A stretch of DNA of 64,000 nt from Anastatus disparis (taxonomy: Eukaryota > Arthropoda > Insecta > Hymenoptera > Eupelmidae). The stretch covers positions 693,501 through 757,500 of the forward strand of contig JAFFSR010000033.1 in assembly GCA_017163975.1 (NCBI GenBank), read 5' to 3'. Position 1 is the stretch's first letter; each line of letters begins with the position of its first letter. The position numbers and the translations under genes were made by a program. Under the pieces are notes generated by a model that worked only from the letters and a program-made list of their open reading frames with translations, was not told the origin of the DNA and did no database searches. Of this stretch, positions 1-8,902 are shown piece by piece.

Positions 1-106
1 TCGCAGTGTTCGTTTATGCATTTACTCACTCTGTTCATACATAATCGTTCACTCTACTCGTTCTCTTATTAAATATTCAATAATATACATACATACATAT
101 ATATCC

Positions 107-159
<53 letters not shown>

Positions 160-1556
160 TGCACACATGTGTATACGATATTTATTTTATATTATGATTT
201 ATGATAATTTTTAATATGGATTAGATAGGTGATAATATACGTATTTATTAATCAAGGTTTTTAGAATAATTTAGACTCAGATCAAAACAAAATAATTTTA
301 AATTATTTCTCCCTTTTATTTTTATAAACATATATATATATATAACATTTCTCTTAAATTTATGATCTTTTAAATTTCATTTATTACTTATTCATATAAA
401 TTTCCTTGACAATTTAATATAAGATTTTTTTGTATATTACGAAAACTAATTTAATTTAAAACTATCGATATAACTCTTTATTAATATTATTTGAAGACAT
501 AAATAATTTCGTGAATAAAATATTTTAAATTCATAGTATTATTCATATGTTTCTTTTAATTATTTAAATGTATTTATATAATTAAATTTTATAATTTTTC
601 CTTTCTTTCTCTCTCTATGTTATTTGATAGTAATTATCTTCGAATAAGGAACAATAGATTATCAAAGGATAAAGGAATTTTCCCCTTTATTTTCCTTTGA
701 TTCGGAAATTTATTTATTCCTTATTATCGTTAAACAATAGAAATTTGTTAAAATAATTGACTCACAACTTAGGAGAGACAGAGATGAAATTTTGGCACTG
801 TTCGTTATCCTGTGGCTTACTATACCAGAACTTCTTAAATTACACGGCAAGAACGTCCGTGGCGAGATAGTTTGAGTTTCCTCCCTTAATCACTCGAACG
901 CAGGTAAAGATAGAAATTCGTATTCCTCTCACTGATGCGATTGTCTCTTAAGTTAAGAATTCTTGTGTCAAGAAAACTATTTCACTTATCCACACAATTA
1001 TAACTATAATTATTAATATTTGTGGATTAGGTTTCTAATCTATCCACATATATATATTTTATTTAAAATAAGATAATTTAAATCTTAAGTTTAATTTTTC
1101 ACTTATATTTTAACACTGCTTTCCTTTTAACAGCGGACCAGCAGAGCCGATTTATACGGATGTTATCTTATTCGACAAAAGGCGCCGGAGAGTCCTTTGA
1201 ATTGGTTTTAATAACTTGCGTCCGGGAAATTAGGAGATGGGAAACCCAATCAAATTTCGCCGTGTATTCGAAGCCATCAACGTCGAAAGAGTTCATTAAC
1301 TTATTTGCCAATGGAATTTTAATCTTTCCTCTCTCTCTTTCCTTTACACTTGTGTACAATTTGTAAAGTTTTGCAATAAAAACGCTGATCGTACATTGCT
1401 GACTCGGTACATCGCATGGAACTGTTTTGAAACAAGGCTTAAATTTTGAAATAAAATTTTTAATGTGAATCTTACAGTTAATATTATTGAGAAAGAAAAA
1501 TAAAAATGATTAAATTTTCTAGTAAGTTTTTAAGGGCAGTTCCATGAGATGTAACA
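1..1556 (-). repeat. 3' LTR of the giant retroelement (cut by window edge)
   Basis: Bases 1-1556 repeat 16150-17778 almost exactly. Similarity stops just after TGTAACA (1550-1556), where this copy meets a polypurine tract and the other copy meets flanking DNA. The LTR therefore starts TGTTACAT on the minus strand. Roughly 570 bp of the LTR lie outside the window. It contains a (TA)n tract at 113-156. Confidence 0.9.
901..1134 (+). other. Intron-like segment on the antisense strand of the LTR
   Basis: On the plus strand the LTR carries CAG|GTAAAG (GT at 904-905) and, about 228 bp on, a pyrimidine-containing acceptor ending in TTTTAACAG (1131). A 68-codon ORF (1160-1366) and AATAAA (about 1373) follow. 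The same arrangement recurs in the other LTR near 17125-17600, although the ORF ends differently there. This would be a transcript antisense to the element. No coding signature beyond an open frame is visible, so this may be chance. Confidence 0.25.
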
Positions 1557-1567
1557 CCTTCCCCCTC
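1557..1567 (-). promoter_or_regulatory. Polypurine tract before the 3' LTR
   Basis: The minus strand reads GAGGGGGAAGG immediately before the LTR start TGTTACAT. This is the expected plus-strand primer site of a Ty3/gypsy element and fixes the orientation of the whole element. Confidence 0.85.
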
Positions 1568-1572
1568 AGGTC

Positions 1573-1591
1573 GATTGTCGTCCCGACAATC
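1573..1591. other. Perfect 8-bp-stem hairpin beside the polypurine tract
   Basis: GATTGTCG and CGACAATC are perfect inverted copies around a 3-base loop, only a few bases inside the polypurine tract. A structural role near the 3' LTR is possible but unproven. Confidence 0.5.
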
Positions 1592-1921
1592 AGCGTAAGA
1601 GTCGCAGAATGGACTGAGTCAGACAACTGATGTACAAAGAAGTGTGAGATATTCTAATAGGTTATAATTCATTATTAGATAAGCGTTAGCCCTGGTACAA
1701 TTTAAACATTTGAAATGGACTCTAAACTAAGAAATAGGAATTAAGATGAGCGAAAATGTATATATGTTAAATATCTCAAACCTATATATATATATATAAA
1801 AAAATTTACTAATTTTTATGCTAAAAATAAAAAAAAAATATTGTTACGACTACTCTGTCGAAACGTAAAAGAAATAGCTTGTAACAAGAGATCGTGATTT
1901 ACACTTACTCCTAACCTGAAT

Positions 1922-1929
<8 letters not shown>

Positions 1930-1967
<38 letters not shown>
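1930..1967. repeat. Poly-T run (poly-A on the element's strand)
   Basis: An almost pure T run of about 38 bases lies between the sense accessory ORF and the 3' LTR. On the element strand it is poly-A. It might be a relic of a small retroposed insertion or simple expansion. Confidence 0.7.
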
Positions 1968-1972
<5 letters not shown>

Positions 1973-2118
1973 ACTATTTATTTAATTATATATATATATA
2001 TTATGCGGAATATGACATAATTGGTTACTTGTATGGAAATCTGATTTTCTTAAATCAAATTGTTTAAGTTGATTTGGCCAAATTTTCTTTTACGTTCGTT
2101 CTTGTTGTGGATTGGATG

Positions 2119-2652
2119 TTAGCCTGATTCGTATGATTCAATGTCGAGTTCAAAATTCCAGCAGTCGGGTTGAGATAATGTTTTTAATAACTCCTTAACA
2201 GACGTTCGTGTACAGCGATCTTCTACTCGCCAATTGATGGTCGGGTGTTGTACTTGTTTGTAACTATACGTAATTTCGTGATTATCATTGCAAGTTAATT
2301 GTGACAAGTATGGTTTTATTGTCTCATTATAATTTTTATCCAGGTCTTCTATTATCTTGGCTATTTTCGTCCATTTGGTGTTCCTTATTTTCTTTAAAAA
2401 TTGAGCGTTGCATTCTTCATCATTACATCCATATGGGAAAATTTGGGTTGCAAGGTCCCAACTTGCCCTTTCGAAAAGATATTTTGTTACGTGTTGGTAA
2501 CAGTTGTTTAATTTTTGGTACGCAGGCAGGTGTTCCAACTTTTTTATCTCCTCGTATGTTTGTTTTAGCTGTTTCTTGTGTTTTTTAAAGTTCTTATTTA
2601 TATATTGTACAATGTTGATAAGGGCGAGTAGCATTAATCCTTTTGGTTCCAT
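2119..2652 (-). CDS. Sense accessory ORF next to the 3' LTR (177 aa, unrecognised)
   Basis: This frame is open for 177 codons on the same strand as gag-pol-env, about 560 bp before the 3' LTR, and begins with ATG at 2652. The N-terminus has a short hydrophobic stretch (residues 6-16, GLMLLALINIV) followed by a Lys-rich coiled-coil-like segment (about 20-40). Six or so cysteines are spread through the middle and C-terminal half, two of them in a GCNDEEC-type cluster, and there is an N-E-T glycosylation-like site. It could be a small membrane or secreted protein. I do not recognise a family. It is intact while pol and env are broken, which may be chance in an AT-rich region. It would need expression from the element's own, possibly spliced, transcript. 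Confidence 0.5.
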   Translation of the reverse strand: MEPKGLMLLALINIVQYINKNFKKHKKQLKQTYEEIKKLEHLPAYQKLNNCYQHVTKYLFERASWDLATQIFPYGCNDEECNAQFLKKIRNTKWTKIAKIIEDLDKNYNETIKPYLSQLTCNDNHEITYSYKQVQHPTINWRVEDRCTRTSVKELLKTLSQPDCWNFELDIESYESG

Positions 2653-2699
2653 TTTCTCCCACCTTTTTATTTTATTTATTGGATTTAATACACAACACT

Positions 2700-3686
2700 A
2701 ATAACTAGTATGAAAATTTTGATTTAGAGTGAAGTTTAGTAGAATAAAAGCAAAAAAAAATATTATTGAGATAATTAATAGAAAAATGGAATTGTTAATT
2801 ATTAATTATTATTGATAATAGTTTATGCCGTAAGAAAATTAATTAGTATAAAAAAGTTATTGTTATCGTGGTTAAGTTTTGCGTTGCACTGAAGTGTTTG
2901 GTCGTAGTATAGTTATAATAATTTTGTAAATCTTACTAGCTAAGCGTTTTGCTATAATGTTATAAGGCAAGGAATTTGCTGATGGTGGTATTATGATCTG
3001 TAACTTAAATAATTCTTCTTTTTTAAATAAAAAAAATTTCTTATAGTTTTTGAATCGATATTAAATATTATTAACTATTAATTTCATAGATTCTTAAACT
3101 AATTTTATTATTTGTTAAATAAATATTTCACCTTTTTATAGAATTGGTGTGGAAATTGTAAACATTTTTGAAACTCAGTTGTTTCAAGAATATCAAGATT
3201 TTTGTAATAATTATTGTAGAAATAAATTTTTTTTTTTTTTTTCGTGGGGAGAGTATATTATCCACATACATGTGTCCGTGGCGGAATGGTGTGTGTGTAT
3301 GAACATGGTGTTAAGGCTACAGTAAAAATATATGCGTTTTCGTCTACATTTTTTTTTTTGATACATTCCAAATAAAGTCATATAAAAAAGACATAAAAAA
3401 ATAAAAATGTACTTATTTAAAAAAAACATTTCCAATCAGGTGGCATAGTATTTTAATTTCACGTAGTTTATATAAAAAAAAATATTGACGAAAATGATTT
3501 CATAATTGTTATTATACTTTATTCGCATCGGTAATTTGATTCAAGCGTTGTGCGCTCTCTTAACAGTGGTAAAATAGACCAGTAGTGTTACTGCGCGCGG
3601 GCGTAGTAGTGGCGCGTGGGGGAAAAAATATGTTGATTGCCGATGTAGTTCTAAGAGGTGTTTGCTTTGTTCTCTTGTGAAGTAGC

Positions 3687-3742
<56 letters not shown>

Positions 3743-5290
3743 AAAAGCTTTATTGATCGTGAATGTTATATTTACAAGGTTATTAATGTATTTTGTAATT
3801 ACATAACTTGCAAATTATAATATTTTACACTTTGTACATTTTTAGTTTATATAAAAGTTTATTTATTTTTTTTCTTAAATGGTTAGTAGGTATATATATA
3901 TAGGATAGTTGCAAATATATGTTAGAGAAGGAAAATAGGACATTGCAATTGATAGTAGAACTATTTGGAGAACTAGTGAAGGTACCCTGTATGAAGATTA
4001 AGAGGAAGAGAAGGAACATTGTTAAGTTGTTATACAGTGAATAGTTTTACTTATAATTAGTTGAACCCATTAATGTGTGCCCACTTAATGTGTGCCTTTT
4101 TCTAAAATTTTCTTTTATATGAGATAATCGTTCAAGATATATATATAAAAGAATTTTTGAAGTGTATATTCTTGTGTATAACTTAGTGGTGATAGTGATT
4201 TTAGATATATATAGTGCAGCAAAATAAGGGAACATTGGTACGTATGAATGTCAGTAATATATAAAAAAAATATGATGTTATATGAAAGAAAGGAAATCTT
4301 TTAGTTGCATATTTATTGAATGAATGATTCATTTTTCTTGTTAGAATTAGATTATTAAAACCGAGATAAGGTTGATTGAAGCTTATTTTTCAAATTTTTA
4401 TTTGAGAGACATTCGAAGAAACGACAAAAAAAAATAATTTTCTTTGAATGAAAATTTTTCTAAACTTATTAAATTTAATAGAATGTAATTAATATTAATA
4501 AACTCTACTGGACTCAAGCTGTTGGGGAAAATTATTTTCATCAATTATTTTGGTGGTTTTCTATAAAAAAAAATTGTTTATTAGTGTTATGATAAATTTT
4601 AATTGCACATAGCTTAATCAATACGTTAGATCGGTATAAGTAATTTTTATATTAAATTTTTTTTTTTGCGTAATGCGTATATAACGTTAGTTTTTAATGT
4701 CTACATTAAATCTTATAAAATAATCCTTCGAAAAAAAGAATGATTTTTAATATTATAAGTATGATTCAAATAATTATAATTTATTTATGCACATTATATA
4801 CTTTCGATAATCCTATTATATTTAAGCTAATAAATTCATATATTCGCTATAAACTATACGTAGAAAGAATATAATAATTTAACTATTAATATTTGTATAT
4901 TTAATCCAAAATCTACAATATATACTTTAATAGTTAATATACTAAGTTAACAGCTATGAAATCCCTCTCTCAGTGTATGTATTAAATGTAAGAGTATTTT
5001 TGACAGTGAGAGATAATTCAATGTTTCGTAAAAAAATTATTACGTTAATATAATGAAAATTAAAAAAAAATCTAGTGGATTAACTACGAAAATTATAATT
5101 TGTTTAACTAGATTATAATATTTAATATATTTAATCAAACAAATATTATAATCCGAAAATTTAATAAGATATTCAACTAAACTAATGAATTTTTATTCGA
5201 CTACCTCAACAAAGGTCCTAATTTAATCCGCTTAAATATTACATAAAGTTGCTTACGTTTAAATCAATATTCAAAAAAAATATTTTATCA
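2700..5290. other. AT-rich region inside the retroelement without a convincing gene
   Basis: Very AT-rich. It contains a (TA)n tract (3688-3740) and several short homopolymer runs. Open frames here are short and built from low-complexity sequence. It separates the two accessory ORFs and is unusually long for the region between env and 3' LTR. Confidence 0.6.
3688..3740. repeat. (TA)n microsatellite
   Basis: About 26 TA units, uninterrupted. Confidence 0.9.
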
Positions 5291-5304
5291 CAGGTACCGT
5301 TATC

Positions 5305-6111
5305 ATGTCTGGCGGGGAAGACTTTGTAGTTAGGTTATTAGAAGTTATTCGTATCTTACATGAGCGGCAGCCTAGGCCGGTGTCTGTGGCTCATGTAGGG
5401 ACGCAGGTGGAACGTGTTGTGGGGAGTATAGGCGTGCAAACCGTTGAGGGTACCCGTGAGATGGGGGTGCAAACAGACGTTGTAGAGGATTGTGCAGTGA
5501 CACGTGGTAATATAAACTATGGTGATTTAATTGATAGGGGGGTTCAAGTTGATAATATTACTTCGGTGAATATTGGTGTTCAGTGTTCTGGAATTGTTGG
5601 GAGTGCAGATAAAGTTGTAGAAGAGGAACTAGGTTATCGTGAAGTGGGTGATGCTGATAATGAACCAGAAGGGGGTGCGGCAGCGTCTGTTAATCCTGTT
5701 TATGCGCCGGCTTCATCTCCCGTGTCGTCACCCTTGTCATCACATCCGTCTGCTAGCATTTCCTATATGTATTTACCGGTGGCTAGTACGGTAGAAGTTC
5801 TTGAAGGACTAGTTGATTCTAACGCGGGCGTGAGTGTGAAGGACAAGCCTTTATTAAATAAAGTGGTGAAGAAACAAGGAAAACGGAAAGCCGAAATAAA
5901 TGATGATAAGGCGGATAAGAAAAGAGAGGCTGCTAGATTAAGGATGAGGCGACTCCGGGAAGGGCGGCGTTCGGGGCTCTCTGAAATTGATCCTCTTGCC
6001 TTGGATAAAAAAACATCGGTGGACCTCGTTGGAGTCTGTTCGGAATGCTCGAGGGAGATTTTTAATTCGGATTCGGTAATAAGGTGTAATGTGGGGTTTA
6101 CGCACATGTAG
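5305..6111 (+). CDS. Antisense ORF of the retroelement: repeat, basic and zinc-finger-like protein
   Basis: This ORF of 268 codons runs opposite to gag, pol and env, and is more G-rich than its surroundings. It begins with ATG at 5305, ten bases after an AG acceptor-like site (ATCACAG, 5288-5294). Residues about 30-92 hold five G-[VT]-Q-[TVC] motifs (GTQV, GVQT, GVQT, GVQV, GVQC). Residues 127-150 are Ser/Pro/Ala-rich. Residues 190-222 are strongly basic (KREAARLRMRRLREGRR), like a nuclear-localisation or DNA-binding basic region. Residues 242-258 give C-x2-C...C, the start of a C4HC3-type zinc finger. The remaining His and Cys ligands lie just downstream in another frame, so there is either a small indel near 6105 or a splice. 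A consensus donor (AG|GTAAGT, 6169-6174) follows. It resembles antisense genes of complex retroelements by position only; no homology is claimed. Confidence 0.6.
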   Translation: MSGGEDFVVRLLEVIRILHERQPRPVSVAHVGTQVERVVGSIGVQTVEGTREMGVQTDVVEDCAVTRGNINYGDLIDRGVQVDNITSVNIGVQCSGIVGSADKVVEEELGYREVGDADNEPEGGAAASVNPVYAPASSPVSSPLSSHPSASISYMYLPVASTVEVLEGLVDSNAGVSVKDKPLLNKVVKKQGKRKAEINDDKADKKREAARLRMRRLREGRRSGLSEIDPLALDKKTSVDLVGVCSECSREIFNSDSVIRCNVGFTHM

Positions 6112-6170
6112 CGTGTGTGAAAGATTCACCTCACCTTTGTCAGTCCTGTCGACGGAATTCCGGTAATTAG

Positions 6171-6278
6171 GTAAGTTTTAAAGTATATTATTATGGTTAT
6201 TTTATTATTTATGGTTATTTTCTTTTTTCTCCCCCTTCCCCTTTTTTTTTTTTTTTGATTCCGTTTGAATCTTCGAGG
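6171..6278 (+). other. Candidate splice donor and downstream pyrimidine tract of the antisense transcript
   Basis: GTAAGT at 6171 follows the antisense exon directly. A 40-base pyrimidine tract (6217-6256) follows, and the next AG after it is near 6278. This would give an intron of about 108 bp. The alternative reading of the pyrimidine tract is given in the next entry. Confidence 0.3.
6217..6256 (-). promoter_or_regulatory. Internal polypurine tract just after env
   Basis: On the element strand this is an A-run followed by GGGGAAGGGGGAG and AAAAAAG. It resembles the functional tract at 1557-1567 (GAGGGGGAAGG). It could be a second (central) plus-strand primer site, a relic of an older 3' end before the accessory region was gained, or the poly-pyrimidine tract of an antisense intron. 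Confidence 0.4.
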
Positions 6279-6414
6279 TTTCTTTAAGCGTAGGTTATAC
6301 TTTGTAGAGGTAGCTCTGCATCGAGAGAGCAGATTAATAGTGATCTTTCAAAGTTTCTATTAGTATGGGTTATGCCTTCATGGTTATTATTGTCAGGGTT
6401 GGGTAGTGTAGATA

Positions 6415-8367
6415 TTACGAGGGTGCTATGATTAGTAGGGCCTGTTGTAGTGGTTGAACTGTGAGGTAGGTAGTGTCAGATCTTGTTTCGGCTTGTTTTT
6501 TATTATATTCTTGCAGGTATATCGGTTTTGGGTTTTCACTATAGTCAATTCTTTTCGAGTAGTTTGAGGTTTGACATTTCCAAACCAAAAATATTGTAAT
6601 TGCCACTATTATTAGATTAGTGGTAAAGCCAGCTGCAATAAATATGTAACTGCGATTGCGTTCGTGGTGATTGTTAGCTATTTCTCTGAATTTTGATTCA
6701 ATTTCTTGTAATGAGATAATATTATTGTTCTGTGTCCATTTTTTTAATTGTGCTGTGGTTACGGTTTTTAGAGTTTCTGGTAGGGTAAAAAAGGTTGTGG
6801 GTTGTTGCAGGGATAATAGTGGGGGTAGGTCTTATGCTATATTAGGGTTGTATAGGTAAGTGTCGTTTACGTTTATAGTATTTATTCCATAGAGAGTTAT
6901 GTCCTGATTATGGGCGGTGCATTGGTTGTGTAACGTGAATAGTCCTGTTTCTTGTAATTGCACGTTTGTACCCGAGTTTCCTTGACATGTGATATGTAAG
7001 GGCATTGGCGTCAAAGTAGAGTAAAGCCATTCGTCTGTCGAATCTAACTTTTTCCAGTAGGGTTTAGGGTCAGTTGTGATTAATAGGTTACACGTTTTTA
7101 GAGCTTGTATGGTTGGTTGTGAATATAGTGAATATTCGCAAGTATGCGGGCTTGAGGGAGAGAGTATTGGGTATTTTGGCAGACAAAAATAAGTCTGTTT
7201 ATTCCTCAAACAATCTTTTACATAAGTGGACTCAGTAAGGAAATATTTTTGTGAATCTGGGGTAACTACTAAATTACTGTATTCTGGTTTTATGCTTGCG
7301 TAACCTGTAAAGTTATTATAAATTTCCTTGGGAATTGGTAAGGTGTGGATTTTATAATTTAGAAATTTTATATGATCTGTTAGAGGAAAATCCACAACTA
7401 TGTTCAATCTTCCTTGAATTAGAAAGATGTTCGTTTGAGAAAGTACCAATAATTTTTCCAGGGTTATTTTGGAATGATCGAGCGGAAAGGTGTGATCGTT
7501 ATTTTGTTTGTTTATTTCCGTGAGAAAGGTTCGAAACTGGTTCTGACTCAAAATTAAGGGGTGTAGATGTCCATGTGTGGTGCTTTCGATGGTATTAAGT
7601 AGGGTTTTAAGGGAGTCTAAATGGGAGTTTAATGATTGCGTGAATTGTGCTGACCAAATTATCATGGACTGAGTTGCGAGGCTTTTATTTTCTACTGATT
7701 GTACTGTAGAAGCGGCGTTGAGTATGTTTAACACTCCATTATGCAATTTGTTAAGTTCTTCTTTGTAGTTGTTAAGTGCTCGATGAATGTGGTTCAGGTC
7801 AGAACTAATTATGTGTGTTTGGTTTGCTGCCAATTTAGAAAGTGATTCTTGATCCTGGTATAGGGTATTTATTTGTTGATTGATTTGTTCTCTGTCTTCT
7901 GCGTCCATGGTACCAAACAGTTTTTTGCTTGCCCATCCTATGAATTCTATAGGTGCTCCTCTCTTTGTTAGCGTGGGAGATAAGTTATTTCCTACATGGG
8001 TCGGGGTGGTGGGAACAAGGATGTTAGTAAGTTCGTCAAATCGTGATTAAAGGTCGTCAAGTTTCTTCTGGTAGTAAGTAATGGGAATATATTCGTCGCA
8101 TTTGTTTTCGAATACCTTTAAGCAGTCGTCGTAAGTTTTCTGTAGTTGGCTCCTTTTCCAAGGGATTGGATCCCTTAGGTTTTGCAAGTCCGAAATTATG
8201 GTTATTCGGCAGTGGCTGCGTATGAGTTTTATTTCGCCTTGAGCCTCATAGAAGATTCCTGGATTTTTCTGTAAGGGTGTGATGCGATAGATTGGTTCCT
8301 TAGATTACACTACTGACGTGACTGCGGTCCATACTATAAGGATGTTGGTCAAGTAGCTTATAGCCAT
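6415..8367 (-). pseudogene. env: env (errantivirus envelope glycoprotein), three in-frame stops
   Basis: One reading frame runs from ATG at 8367 to the stop at 6415-6417, about 650 codons, interrupted only by stop codons at 8305-8307, 8047-8049 and 6832-6834. The first 20 codons are hydrophobic, like a signal peptide. A basic KR-G cleavage-like site lies near 7965, followed by a fusion-peptide-like stretch (about 7962-7910). A long Asn/Gln/Leu-rich heptad region (7900-7400), a Cys-containing ectodomain (7250-6870), a membrane-spanning segment (about 6640-6575) and a Lys/Tyr-rich cytoplasmic tail follow. This order matches the baculovirus-F-like Env of errantiviruses. It starts about 100 bp after the pol end. 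With three stops this copy cannot make a full protein. Confidence 0.8.
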
Positions 8368-8464
8368 TTTATTTGTTATCTTAAACTTGTTTTATTTCCT
8401 GCAACATATAAAATTTCAAACGTAATTAATATGATTTTACAATATTTTTTTTTTTTTTTTGTAG

Positions 8465-8902
8465 TTATCCGTAAGCCCTTTTGACTTTATCCATGTGTTT
8501 GATTAATCGTTTTCCGTTAGTGGATTCGATGAGAACATTATTAGATTTATAGATTTCTCTCACTATGAATCTTCCATTATAAAATCTATCTAATTTCCCT
8601 TTTCGAGGTTCTCTTAGAACGAACACTTCCATTCCTACTTCTAGGTTTTGGGGACGTGCCTTTTTGTCGTACTGTTGTTTACTTTTATATTTTGATTGTA
8701 TGAGATCATCTCTAGCCGTTTCTCGTAGGTCTCTTAAACATCTAATAAGTTCACATAAATAATCATTGTAGGTTTCTATGTTGAATTCGTCGAGTGTTTC
8801 ATTTGGAGTTCGTGCGATTCTTCCAAATATCAGCTCAAATGGATAGCAACCGATGGATGTCCACTCATCAGTGGACTGAGGTGTTGTATTCGAACATGGC
8901 AA
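8465..8902 (-). pseudogene. pol: pol 3' end: integrase C-terminal domain, out of frame
   Basis: This segment encodes the end of integrase, with the PxxLEVGMEVFV-type SH3-like core and a basic C-terminus (residues about 80-145). It lies in a different frame from the catalytic domain and overlaps it by about 35 bases. The reading frame is therefore broken by a small indel near 8880-8890. Its stop at 8465 is about 100 bp before the env start. Confidence 0.85.

Noticed and set aside
1168..1359. 63-codon minus-strand ORF in the LTR
   Set aside because: Mirror of the plus-strand frame; too short and without signals to support a gene.
3211..4235. Short minus-strand ORFs between accessory genes
   Set aside because: Low-complexity Ile/Tyr/Phe translations of AT-rich DNA and (TA)n.
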